A stretch of DNA of 26,722 nt, taken from contig JAKALV010000008.1 in the NCBI GenBank assembly GCA_021824055.1, positions 1 to 26,722 of the forward strand, written 5' to 3'. This DNA comes from Acidobacteriota bacterium (GTDB taxonomy: Bacteria; Acidobacteriota; Vicinamibacteria; Vicinamibacterales; SCN-69-37). Both the position numbers and the translations under genes were made by a program. The notes beneath the pieces were generated by a model. The model made no database searches and was not told the DNA's origin. It saw only the letters and a list, made by a program, of their open reading frames with translations. Within the stretch, counting starts at the first letter, position 1. Each line of letters begins with the position of its first letter. Of the stretch, positions 1 through 7,809 are shown in pieces.

Positions 1-1020
1 GCGTGTGCCGCTGACGATGCGCTCGATGGGCACCGCGATGATGTCCGGTGATCTGAGGGCGACCATCACGCCCGACTCGCCGCGCTGCAGCAGCTCAACC
101 GCGAACGCGCCGAAACGCGTGGCCAGTACCCGGTCGTAGCTCGTGGGCGAACCGCCGCGCTGCAGATGGCCCAGCACCACGTGGCGGCTCTCCTTGCCCG
201 ATAGACGCTCGATGTCGTGCGACACCTTGGCGCCAATGCCACCGAGCCGCTCGAGCCGGCCGGCCGTCGCCGCCATCGCGACTTCCCGCTCGCCGCCGGT
301 CGGTTGCGCGCCTTCGGCGACGACGACGATGCTGAAGCGGGCGCTCCACTTGTCACGCTCGCGAATCCGATCCACGACCTTGTGCACGTCGAACGGGATT
401 TCCGGAATCAGGATGACGTCCGCGCCGCCGGCGATACCGGAATACAGCGCAATCCATCCGGCGTAGCGGCCCATCACTTCCACTACCATCACGCGATGAT
501 GCGCCTCGGCCGTGGTGTGCAGGCGGTCGATCGCCTCGGTCGCAAACGACACGGCCGTGTCGAATCCGAATGTCATCGTCGTCTCGACGATGTCGTTGTC
601 AATGGTCTTGGGAACACCCACCATCGGCACGCCGCGCTTGTGCAACTCGTAGGCGATGCCCAGCGTGCCGTCGCCCCCGATGACGACGAGCGCGTCGAGC
701 CCCATCTTGTGAAAGTTCTCCACGCACCGCACGGAGTAGTCGGCCGTGCCCTCGGCCGTCGTGACGGGATAGGCAAATGGGTTTCCGCGGTTGGTGGTGC
801 CGAGGATCGTGCCGCCGAGACGCAGAATGCCGGTGACATCCCGTGGCGTCAGCACCCGCGAGCGCTCCGGATAGATCAGCCCATCGAAACTGTCTTCAAG
901 ACCGACACACTCAATGCCCTCGTTGGTCGCGCTCTTGACAACGGCGCGAATGACGGCGTTCAGTCCGGGGGCATCCCCCCCGCCCGTCAGCACACCGATG
1001 CGTTTGACGTTCTGAGTCAT
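1..1020 (-). CDS. pfkA: ATP-type 6-phosphofructokinase, C-terminus cut by window edge
   Basis: Phosphorylates fructose 6-phosphate to fructose 1,6-bisphosphate in glycolysis, in the cytoplasm. The ATG lies at 1018-1020 and the frame stays open to base 1, giving about 340 residues; the C-terminus is outside the window. Visible motifs are the N-terminal glycine loop LTGGGDAPGLNAV (11-23), GGDGT (115-119), PKTIDND with catalytic Asp141 (137-143) and MGR (183-185) for sugar-phosphate binding. The Gly of GGDGT (E. coli position 104) is the ATP-type residue, whereas the Lys of PKTIDND (E. coli position 124) is the residue seen in PPi-type enzymes. That combination is known from the group III enzymes of actinomycetes, many of which use ATP. 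It faces the tRNA gene divergently, with 76 bases between them. Family assignment is certain; the phosphoryl donor is inferred. Confidence 0.96.
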   Translation of the reverse strand, partial: MTQNVKRIGVLTGGGDAPGLNAVIRAVVKSATNEGIECVGLEDSFDGLIYPERSRVLTPRDVTGILRLGGTILGTTNRGNPFAYPVTTAEGTADYSVRCVENFHKMGLDALVVIGGDGTLGIAYELHKRGVPMVGVPKTIDNDIVETTMTFGFDTAVSFATEAIDRLHTTAEAHHRVMVVEVMGRYAGWIALYSGIAGGADVILIPEIPFDVHKVVDRIRERDKWSARFSIVVVAEGAQPTGGEREVAMAATAGRLERLGGIGAKVSHDIERLSGKESRHVVLGHLQRGGSPTSYDRVLATRFGAFAVELLQRGESGVMVALRSPDIIAVPIERIVSGTR

Positions 1021-1051
1021 CTGTCGAGTCTAGCATCGGCATTCCGGCGCA

Positions 1052-1081
1052 TTGCTTCAGTGAAATGCCGCGTGTTAGACT
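1052..1081 (+). promoter_or_regulatory. Putative sigma70-type promoter of tRNA-Ala
   Basis: TTGCTT at 1052-1057 resembles a -35 box and TAGACT at 1076-1081 a -10 box, separated by 18 bases. Transcription would start near 1088, about nine bases before the mature tRNA 5' end. This is a match by eye in an unknown host, so it is tentative. Confidence 0.4.
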
Positions 1082-1096
1082 TTCTTCTTCAAGAGT

Positions 1097-1172
1097 GGGC
1101 GACTAGCTCAGCTGGGAGAGCGCTACGTTCGCATCGTAGAGGTCGCGAGTTCGAGCCTCGCGTCGTCCACCA
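1097..1172 (+). tRNA. tRNA-Ala (anticodon CGC)
   Basis: A full cloverleaf of 76 bases can be folded. The acceptor stem GGGCGAC pairs with GTCGTCC and includes the G3-U70 wobble pair that alanyl-tRNA synthetase recognises. The D stem is GCTC/GAGC. The anticodon stem CTACG/CGTAG encloses the loop TTCGCAT, which puts CGC at positions 34-36 to read GCG codons. The T stem GCGAG/CTCGC holds the loop TTCGAGC. The 3' CCA is encoded (1170-1172). GCG-rich codon use in the neighbours fits the need for this isoacceptor. Confidence 0.97.
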
Positions 1173-1229
1173 TATTTCCCCCGCACACCTGCCCACAGCG
1201 CAGCTGCCGGATCGAACCTGGCCGCCGGT

Positions 1230-2810
1230 CTACTCCGCCGTCTTCCGACGAAAGCAGGTGCCGCCGGTCGATTCGGATGCCCCGGAATCCAGCTCATATT
1301 CGGCCGCGAGCCGGGGATCATGGAGGAGGGCGCGTTGCCCAACTTTCCAGGCGCCCGCGGCGTAGAGCTCCTGCGAACTCATCCTGACGATCTGGCTGGT
1401 CGGGGCTCGCATCGACACCGCCTCGCAGATGAAATATGGGCGACGGCCGAAAATATACGCGGTGTCGTACTTCACGTCGGTGCCGCGCTGTGGAGGCGCC
1501 ATCGACGCGATGTGCCGATCGTTCAGCCCATTCAGATCGATGACCCGGAGTCCCGTCTCATACGGAATGCGCCCGGCCCATGGAATGGCGATGACCGCAT
1601 CCGGAGGCGTCGCGCGGAGAAAGAAGACCGAGGCCCCGGACGGCGGTGGGAACGCCCGGGCACGGATCGAGTCAATCATTCCGCCGACCGACGTCATGTT
1701 GGTCGCCGCGGCGGACAGCTTGATCACCACACGCGCCCGCGGCAGAAACAGGACGACGAAGAGCACCGCCAGCAGCACGGAGGCCGCGCGGCGCCGCGCG
1801 GCGCTGATCGCCATCGCATCCAGGGCCGCGGCCAAACAATAGGCCACCGGGCCCAGGATCGGCACGAGGAGCCGCGCGAGCGGAAATGCCGAGACATCAT
1901 CGCCACCGACGGCGACAATCATCGCGACCGTCAGCACCGAAAACGCACACATCGCCGCGAACAAGCGTGACGGCGCCGACGCGAGCACGTCGGTCAGGCT
2001 CGCCACGCGGCTTCCCGCCGCCACAACCATCGCCGCGACGACGGCCGCGGGGAGCAGGTACACCTGCCCCTCGCCGGCCGCGTACGCCAGCCCGCTCAGC
2101 ATCCTCGGGACGATGTTGCCTCCAAGGTGCTTCGCTTCGACCGAGTTCGCAAGCAGTTGCCCGAAGAGCGCGTAACGCGCCGCGAAGAACGCGGCCGGCA
2201 TGAGCCCGCCAACCAGGAGCGGCCACACCGCCTCGCGGACAGATGTCCGCCGGGTCCACACCTGCAACGCGGCTCGCGCGACGCAGAGCGCGAGCAAGAG
2301 CATCGCCTCCGGCCGCACCAGAAGCAGAGCTCCTGCCGAAACGACGTGTCCGACGGAGAGTTCGGGCCGCCTCGCAAACCAGACGAGCCAGATCCACGCG
2401 GACAGCGTCCAGAGCATCGTGTCCATGCCGCTGGCCGCGTAGAACCAGAGATCCGGCGCCAAGGCCCCCATGAGACCAAAGGCCACGGTCGGCCACACGC
2501 CGACCCGCCGCCTGAGCGCGGCGACGAAGACGGCCGCATAGACGCTTCCAAGGAGAATTCCAACAAGGCGCGCGAACCCAACTGGATGCCAGCCCAGCCT
2601 CAGCCCGATGGCGTGAACGCCGAGCCATGCCCAGCTCGTGAACCCCTCGATCCGCGGCTCACCGGCATTCCAGAGAATGTCCCCGTGCGCCAGCAGGTTC
2701 CTGGCATAGCGCGAGAAAATGTATGGGTCGTCCAGCGAACTGCCCATCGCCGACAACGCGGCCACTGCGAAAAGAAATGCGGCTGACGCCGCCATCCACC
2801 GCGGTTTCAC
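1230..2810 (-). CDS. Multi-pass membrane glycosyltransferase-like protein (GT-C type)
   Basis: A 526-residue protein with an N-terminal hydrophobic segment and about ten further hydrophobic stretches, followed by a soluble C-terminal part from roughly residue 380. Residues 24-60 carry an Asp-Asp pair (SSLDDPYIFSRYARN) in the first periplasmic loop, then ILWNAGEPRIEGFTS. This matches the pattern (DD, RYA-N, WN-GE, EG-T) of polyprenyl-phosphate-sugar-dependent GT-C enzymes related to arabinofuranosyltransferases. In that fold the loop Asp is catalytic. The likely job is adding a sugar to an envelope polymer or lipid from a lipid-linked donor; donor and acceptor cannot be read from sequence. The start is GTG at 2810; an in-frame ATG at 2795 is an alternative. 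It lies 18 bases downstream of the small unknown gene at 2829-3068. Confidence 0.75.
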   Translation of the reverse strand: MKPRWMAASAAFLFAVAALSAMGSSLDDPYIFSRYARNLLAHGDILWNAGEPRIEGFTSWAWLGVHAIGLRLGWHPVGFARLVGILLGSVYAAVFVAALRRRVGVWPTVAFGLMGALAPDLWFYAASGMDTMLWTLSAWIWLVWFARRPELSVGHVVSAGALLLVRPEAMLLLALCVARAALQVWTRRTSVREAVWPLLVGGLMPAAFFAARYALFGQLLANSVEAKHLGGNIVPRMLSGLAYAAGEGQVYLLPAAVVAAMVVAAGSRVASLTDVLASAPSRLFAAMCAFSVLTVAMIVAVGGDDVSAFPLARLLVPILGPVAYCLAAALDAMAISAARRRAASVLLAVLFVVLFLPRARVVIKLSAAATNMTSVGGMIDSIRARAFPPPSGASVFFLRATPPDAVIAIPWAGRIPYETGLRVIDLNGLNDRHIASMAPPQRGTDVKYDTAYIFGRRPYFICEAVSMRAPTSQIVRMSSQELYAAGAWKVGQRALLHDPRLAAEYELDSGASESTGGTCFRRKTAE

Positions 2811-2828
2811 GGGATCATCGCGCGGCCG

Positions 2829-3068
2829 CTAGGCCTGCTTGCCGGCCTCGCGCTTGCGCTGGAGCTCCTCGACCAGTCCCTGGAGCGCCATCACCGCCGA
2901 CGCCTGCGCCATCGTCATGCGGCGGTAGGTGTCCAGATCCAACGCCTCAACCGGGGTCGACTCGGGCAGCGCCGCCACACTGGCGGCCATCTTCTCGACG
3001 TCCGCCGAGGCTGCCACCACGCCGTTCCACGCGTTCTGGAGGGCCAATACCGCGTTTGGGTCGCTCAT
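2829..3068 (-). CDS. Small hypothetical protein, unrecognised
   Basis: A 79-residue protein from the ATG at 3066-3068 (MSDPNAVLALQNAW); an in-frame TTG at 3077 would add three residues. I do not recognise the family. It is predicted to be mostly helical and soluble, rich in Ala, Met, Glu and Gln, with a C-terminal amphipathic or coiled-coil-like stretch (LQGLVEELQRKREAGKQ) and no signal peptide or membrane segment. It is the first gene of a minus-strand pair with the glycosyltransferase-like gene and is divergent from lolA, 38 bases apart. Codon use is like that of its neighbours, which supports it being real. No function is proposed. Confidence 0.6.
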   Translation of the reverse strand: MSDPNAVLALQNAWNGVVAASADVEKMAASVAALPESTPVEALDLDTYRRMTMAQASAVMALQGLVEELQRKREAGKQA

Positions 3069-3106
3069 GGAAGCCAATCTTACCGCCCGGGAGGTCTAAC
3101 GGTAAG

Positions 3107-3766
3107 ATGGCGGTACCGATGCGATGGCTTCTGGCGGCAGGTGTTGTGGTGATCGGCGCCACCGTGGCGGCCGCGGCGCCCCAGGCGACGCCTGCCCCGA
3201 CGGCTCTGGCGAGCCTCATCCAGCACCACTACGACTCCGTGAAGTCCTTCACCGCCGACTTCACGCACACCTTCAAGGGCGGCCTGCTCCCGCAGACGAC
3301 GGTCGAGCGCGGCAATGTGAAGATCAAGAAGCCCGGGCGGATGCGCTGGACGTACGGTCCGCCGGATCAAAAGGAATTTGTCGCCGACGGCCGCATGCTC
3401 TACTCGTACATCAAGGCCGACCGGACCTGTTACGTCAGCGACATCCCCGCCGGCGACACGGTATCGACCGCCGCTCTGTTCCTGGCGGGCAAGGGCGATC
3501 TGCTCCGCGACTTCCGCGCGACGGCCCCGCCGCCGTCGTCGGCCGCCGAGTGGCGGGTCCAGCTCACGCCCACGGTCCCGCAAACGGAATTCACGCAACT
3601 CACCCTCGGCGTCGATCCGCGCACATTGAAGCTCGTCACGATGGAGACGGTCGATGCCGACGGCGGCGTGTCGACGTTCCGATTCGAGCACCTGCGGGAG
3701 AACGTGTCACTCGCAGACCGCGAGTTCCTGTTTACTCCCCCGAAAGGCGTCGATGTCATTCGCTAG
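3107..3766 (+). CDS. lolA: Outer-membrane lipoprotein carrier protein LolA
   Basis: LolA ferries lipoproteins across the periplasm from the LolCDE exporter to the outer membrane. The 219-residue product begins with a signal peptide (charged start, hydrophobic core about 8-24, probable cleavage after the AAAA stretch). It continues with the LolA fold: an early helix (LIQHHYDSVKSFTADFTHTF), then the KIKKPGRMRWTY and DGRMLYSYI strands that are family signatures, and a late LGVDP-TLKLVTMET strand pair. The length is usual for the family. The ATG at 3107 is preceded by GGGAGGT (3089-3095), which favours it over the ATG at 3119. The secretin gene downstream overlaps its 3' end by 14 bases, so the two are probably translated together and both serve outer-membrane assembly. 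Confidence 0.93.
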   Translation: MAVPMRWLLAAGVVVIGATVAAAAPQATPAPTALASLIQHHYDSVKSFTADFTHTFKGGLLPQTTVERGNVKIKKPGRMRWTYGPPDQKEFVADGRMLYSYIKADRTCYVSDIPAGDTVSTAALFLAGKGDLLRDFRATAPPPSSAAEWRVQLTPTVPQTEFTQLTLGVDPRTLKLVTMETVDADGGVSTFRFEHLRENVSLADREFLFTPPKGVDVIR

Positions 3767-5549
3767 CACGCGCACCTCAGGATTCCGGCTGGCGGTCTGC
3801 GGCGCCGTTGCGGCGGCCCTGTCGGCCGGCTGCGCCACGACGAGTCCCCTGCACCAGGCCCAGCGCGCCGAGCAGCTGCACGACTACGACGTGGCCGTAG
3901 CCGAGTACACGAAGACACTCCGCGACAAGCCGGGCAATCGCGACGCGCAGCTCGGACTGGAGCGCGCCAAACTGCGTGCGTCCGAGGCGCACTTCCAGCG
4001 CGGCCAGCGCCTTGTGGCCGCGGGCAAGTACGAGGACGCGTCGGTGGAGCTGCAGCTGGCGTCGGAACTGAACCCCGGGAACGGCGACGTCGAGCGCGTG
4101 CTGCGCACGACGCGGACGGCCCTGCGCAATCAGCTGGCCGTCGAACAGAACGGCCAGACGTCTCTCGAAGCCGTCCTCGCCCGCACGCGAAACGCGGTGC
4201 CGCCCAGCATGAACGTCCCCGAGACGCGACTCCCGACGTCGATCACGCTCGGGCGCGATGCCACGAGCCGCCAGGCCTTTCAGCTGATCGCCACCCTCGC
4301 CAACCTCAACCTGATTTTCGACCAGTCGTTTCGGGACGTGCCCGCTCCGCTCAGTCTCAAGAACCTGACGGTCAGAGAGGCGCTCGACGCGGTGGCGCAG
4401 AGCACCGGGACCTTCTACAAGGTGACGGCGCCCCGCACGATCACCGTGATTCCCGACAATCCGGCGAAGCGCCGCGAGTACGCCGAGGAGATGATCCAGA
4501 CGTTCTACGTGGGCAACGCCGACATCAAGGAAACGATCGACATGCTGCGCGTGGTGGCGGATGCGCGGGCGGTGTCGCCGATGACCGGCACCAGCTCGAT
4601 CGTGATCCGCGACACGCCCGAGCGCCTGCAGGCCGTCCAGCGCTTGCTGACGGCGATCGACAAGGCGCGGCCGGAAGTGGTCATCGACGTCGAAATCCTT
4701 GAGGTGGATCGATCCCGGTTGCGGGAGTACGGCCTGCAGGTGGCCTCCCCGGGCGCAAGCGGCCTGAACGGCAGCGTCGACGCCAACAGCAGCCAGCTCA
4801 CGCTCCAGAGCCTGCGCAATCTCACGCAGGCCGACGCGCTCGTCAGCGGTTTCCCGACTCTTTACTACCGGCTGCTCAAGACGGACGCCAACACTCGCAC
4901 GCTGGCCAATCCGCATCTGCGCGCGCTCGAAGGCGTTGCCGCAACGGCCAAGTTCGGCGAGGAGGTACCGGTGCCGTCAACGACGTTTCAGCCGATTGCG
5001 ACCGGCGGCGTCGGTCAACAACCCGTGACCAGCTACACCTACCGGCCCATCGGCGTGAACATCGACATCACGCCGCGCACGCACCCGAACGATGACGTGA
5101 CGCTGACGCTGAAAGTGGAACTGAGCAGCGTGTCCGGCAGCGGCTACAGCGGCCTGCCGACATTTGCGAGCCGACAGATCTCCACGCAGATCCGCCTGAA
5201 GGACGGCGAGACGAACATTCTCGCCGGCCTGATTCGTGACGACGAGCGCACGTCGCTCGACGGCATCCCGGGCCTCAGCGACCTTCCGGTGATTGGACGT
5301 TTCTTCGCCAAGAATCACAAGGAGCGTCAGGAAACAGACATCGTGCTGACGCTGACGCCGCATATCGTGCGCGTGCTCGATCTGGCCGACGCCGACTTGA
5401 TCCCGTTGAAGGTGGCGCGCGACACGTCGGCCGCTGGTCCCGGGGACGGGTTTGACCTGCCGCCGCTCGGCCCCGCGCCGCGAGACCCCGCCGGCGCCGG
5501 CACGCCGAAGACCGGACTGCCGCTGTCGCCGCTGATCATCAAGAAGTAG
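3753..5549 (+). CDS. Lipoprotein secretin with N-terminal TPR repeats (GspD/PilQ family)
   Basis: A 598-residue outer-membrane secretin subunit. The ATG at 3753 lies inside the lolA end and has GAAAGG just upstream. A signal peptide ends in LSAGC (Cys27), a probable lipobox, so the protein is likely a lipid-anchored one. Residues about 30-125 look like two TPR hairpins (DYDVAVAEYTKTLRDKPGN and YEDASVELQLASELNPGN). An STN-like domain spans about 170-235, a NolW-type ring domain about 245-305 and the C-terminal secretin pore domain about 305-560. The pore domain includes the FGEEVPVP strand, the DGETNILAGLIRDDE segment and the IPGLSDLPVIGRFF lip motif. It ends in a Pro/Gly-rich tail. No other type II secretion or type IV pilus gene lies in the window, so its secretion partner is unknown. 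Confidence 0.9.
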   Translation: MSFASTRTSGFRLAVCGAVAAALSAGCATTSPLHQAQRAEQLHDYDVAVAEYTKTLRDKPGNRDAQLGLERAKLRASEAHFQRGQRLVAAGKYEDASVELQLASELNPGNGDVERVLRTTRTALRNQLAVEQNGQTSLEAVLARTRNAVPPSMNVPETRLPTSITLGRDATSRQAFQLIATLANLNLIFDQSFRDVPAPLSLKNLTVREALDAVAQSTGTFYKVTAPRTITVIPDNPAKRREYAEEMIQTFYVGNADIKETIDMLRVVADARAVSPMTGTSSIVIRDTPERLQAVQRLLTAIDKARPEVVIDVEILEVDRSRLREYGLQVASPGASGLNGSVDANSSQLTLQSLRNLTQADALVSGFPTLYYRLLKTDANTRTLANPHLRALEGVAATAKFGEEVPVPSTTFQPIATGGVGQQPVTSYTYRPIGVNIDITPRTHPNDDVTLTLKVELSSVSGSGYSGLPTFASRQISTQIRLKDGETNILAGLIRDDERTSLDGIPGLSDLPVIGRFFAKNHKERQETDIVLTLTPHIVRVLDLADADLIPLKVARDTSAAGPGDGFDLPPLGPAPRDPAGAGTPKTGLPLSPLIIKK

Positions 5550-5569
5550 GGCCGAGCTTCAGCTCGGCC
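5550..5569. terminator. Hairpin between convergent secretin and murA genes
   Basis: GGCCGAGC (5550-5557) and GCTCGGCC (5562-5569) form a perfect 8-bp GC-rich stem with the four-base loop TTCA, starting one base after the secretin stop codon. No T-tract follows on either strand, so it is not a textbook intrinsic terminator. Its place between two convergent genes suggests a transcript-end or RNA-stabilising hairpin serving both directions. Confidence 0.55.
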
Positions 5570-5593
5570 GTTCCCGGCCCAGCTGGAGCGTTC

Positions 5594-6859
5594 CTAATTG
5601 TGCTCGACGCGCTCGACGTCCGCGCCGAGCGCGGTCAGCCGCTCCACGAGGTTCGCATAGCCGCGCTCGACGGTCTCGATTTCCAGCACGCGGCTCTGAC
5701 CGTCGGCCGCCAACGCCGCCGCCACGAGCGCCATCCCCGATCGAATGTCGCGACTGTCGAGCGTGCGGCCTCGCAGCGGCGTCTTGCCCGTGATGATGAT
5801 GCGATGCGGGTCGCACAGAAACAGGTCAGCGTGCATCGCGCTCAGTTGCTCCAGGGCAAAGAGCCGCAGCTCGTACAGCCAGTCGTGCACCAGGGTCTTG
5901 CCGTCAGCCTGCGTGCCCAGCACGGTGACCAGGCTCACGATGTCGCTCGGAAACCCGGGCCAGAGATTCGTGGTGAGCCGGCGCACGGCGTGCAGATCGG
6001 ACGGGCGCACGGCAAACCGGCCGTCGGATAGATCGAAGTCGAGCCCCATCTGACCGAGGACCGCGGTGATCGGCTCCAGATCGACGGCCATCGCGCCGAG
6101 CACCTCGATGTCACCACCGGTCACCGCCGCGACCACGCCCCAGCTGGCCGCCTCAATGTAATCGCCGCGCAAGGTGTGGGTGGCGCCGCCAAGCGCTTTG
6201 GGCGGGCGCAGCGTCAGCGTCGACGTACCGATGCCGTCGATCTCCACGCCCATCTTCGCCAGCAGCTCGCACAGCTCGGCCACGTGCGGCTCGCACGCCG
6301 CGTGACGGATCTGTGTCGGCCCGGTGGCGCGGGCGGCCGCGAGCAGCGCCGTCTCCGTGCCGGTGACCGACGCTTCGAGCAGGTACATCGACGCGCCGCG
6401 GAGCCCACGCGGCGCCTCAAGAAAGTGTCCGGCGTCGCCGGCCGTCACCGTGGCGCCGAGCGCGCTCAACGCCTGCAGATGCGTGCTGATCGAGCGTCGC
6501 GCCGCAAAATCCCCACCGGGGGGCGCCAGCCGGGCGCGGCCGGTGCGGCCGAGTAGCGAGCCCAGCAGGAGCACGGACCCGCGGAGGCGGCCGACCAGCG
6601 CCGGATCCGGTTCTTCCGTGGTGATCGACCGGCAGGTGACGCGCAATACGGACGTCCCCTCGCCGTCCACCGTCGCGCCGAGGCTCTGCAGCAACCGGAT
6701 CATCACGCCCACGTCGCGGATGCGCGGCACGTTGCGGATCTCGCAGGTTTGATCGGTCAGCAGGCAGGCGGCCAGCAGCGGCAGCGCCGCATTCTTGTTG
6801 CCTGCAACTTCGACGCGGCCCGACAGCCGGCGTCCGCCACGAATCACCAGGTCCGCCAT
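5594..6859 (-). CDS. murA: UDP-N-acetylglucosamine 1-carboxyvinyltransferase MurA, Cys-to-Asp form
   Basis: First committed step of peptidoglycan synthesis: transfers enolpyruvate from PEP to UDP-GlcNAc in the cytoplasm. The product has 421 residues, the usual length. The ATG at 6857-6859 lies two bases after the murB stop. Key residues are present: Lys22-Asn23 (GNKNAALPLL), Arg93, Arg121-Arg122, Asp306 (FPSDI) and Arg373 (DIRSGMA). The active-site loop reads PPGGDFAARR, so Asp117 sits where E. coli has Cys115. Asp at this place is known from mycobacterial MurA and from engineered mutants that resist fosfomycin while staying active. The stretch at about 325-355 (HDWLYELRLFALEQL and onward) is divergent but keeps the Glu and Arg of the ENR motif region. 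It is the last gene of the nagZ-ldcA-mpl-murB-murA operon. A MurA-like paralogue with another role is the main alternative. Confidence 0.9.
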   Translation of the reverse strand: MADLVIRGGRRLSGRVEVAGNKNAALPLLAACLLTDQTCEIRNVPRIRDVGVMIRLLQSLGATVDGEGTSVLRVTCRSITTEEPDPALVGRLRGSVLLLGSLLGRTGRARLAPPGGDFAARRSISTHLQALSALGATVTAGDAGHFLEAPRGLRGASMYLLEASVTGTETALLAAARATGPTQIRHAACEPHVAELCELLAKMGVEIDGIGTSTLTLRPPKALGGATHTLRGDYIEAASWGVVAAVTGGDIEVLGAMAVDLEPITAVLGQMGLDFDLSDGRFAVRPSDLHAVRRLTTNLWPGFPSDIVSLVTVLGTQADGKTLVHDWLYELRLFALEQLSAMHADLFLCDPHRIIITGKTPLRGRTLDSRDIRSGMALVAAALAADGQSRVLEIETVERGYANLVERLTALGADVERVEHN

Positions 6860-6861
6860 CG

Positions 6862-7806
6862 CTAGAACTCTCCGATCCTCACCACTTCGTCGCGCAGTTC
6901 CACGCCGAACCGATCCCGCACCGCACGACGCGCGGTCTCGATCAGGATGCGGATATCCGCCGCCGTCGCCTGTCCGTCGTTCACAATGAAGTTGCCATGC
7001 GCGGCTGAAATCGTGGCGCCACCGATGCGGTGACCTTTCAGTCCGGCGCGATCGACCAACGCGCCCGCGGATGCGGGCAGACCGGCCGGCACTCGATCCC
7101 GCGCCGGATCCGGATTCTGAAACACACATCCTGCGCTCGGCACATCCAACGGCTGCGTTCGCTTTCGATGGGCCAGCGACGCGCGCGCCACCGCGCGCAG
7201 CGCATCCGGCACGCCGGGCGCAGCCCGAAACTCCGCCCACACCAGCAGCTCGCGCGTCCGCTGCAGCCGGCTGCGGTCGTAGGCAAACTCCATGGCCTCA
7301 CCAGTCACCTCGGCGACATCACCTGCGCGGGTCATCAACTGCGCGCGCGTCACCAGCTCTCCGATGTTGCGGCCGCCGTAGTGCGCGTTGCCGCAGATCG
7401 CGCCACCGACGGTGCCGGGCGTGCCCGCCCATGCCTCGAGCCCGGCCAACCCGCGCCCGATCGTCCATCGCACGAGCCCATTCATCGTCACGCCCGCGCT
7501 CGCGCGGACGACCTTCGATGCCGGCTGTGCCAGATCCATGAGCCGCAGGCGAACGACCACACCGCGCACGCCGGCGTCCGCGATCAGCACATTCGATCCG
7601 CCGCCGAGCGGCGTCACGGGGGCGCCGGCCGCTCTGGCGGCGTCCAACACCGCGCGCAGCTCCTCAACCGACCGGACCTCAACGAAATAGTCAGCCGGTC
7701 CGCCGACGCGAAACGTCGTGAACGGCGCCAGTGTGACCCCGGTGCCGACGCGCGCCGGCCCCACGATGGCGGCCAGCGCCGCAGCCAGACCCGAGTGGCT
7801 CGCCAT
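6862..7806 (-). CDS. murB: UDP-N-acetylenolpyruvoylglucosamine reductase MurB (type II-like)
   Basis: FAD-dependent, NADPH-using reduction of the MurA product to UDP-MurNAc. The product has 314 residues and the compact layout of type II MurB. FAD-binding motifs are TTFRVGGPADYF (31-41) and LGGGSNVL (67-74), followed by AGTPGTVGGAICGNAHYGG (127-145) and the active-site Arg178 (YDRSR). The proton-donor position falls in PSAGCVFQNP, where Cys227 replaces the Ser of E. coli (Ser229). The C-terminal Glu307 (RDEVVRIG) matches the second catalytic acid. It lies three bases after the mpl stop and two bases before murA, so the two UDP-MurNAc steps are made in order from one message. Confidence 0.94.
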   Translation of the reverse strand: MASHSGLAAALAAIVGPARVGTGVTLAPFTTFRVGGPADYFVEVRSVEELRAVLDAARAAGAPVTPLGGGSNVLIADAGVRGVVVRLRLMDLAQPASKVVRASAGVTMNGLVRWTIGRGLAGLEAWAGTPGTVGGAICGNAHYGGRNIGELVTRAQLMTRAGDVAEVTGEAMEFAYDRSRLQRTRELLVWAEFRAAPGVPDALRAVARASLAHRKRTQPLDVPSAGCVFQNPDPARDRVPAGLPASAGALVDRAGLKGHRIGGATISAAHGNFIVNDGQATAADIRILIETARRAVRDRFGVELRDEVVRIGEF

Positions 7807-7809
7807 CGA

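Noticed and set aside
6860..7240. Upstream extension of the murA frame
   Set aside because: It overlaps murB in another frame and has no MurA similarity; family alignment starts at MADLVIRGG.
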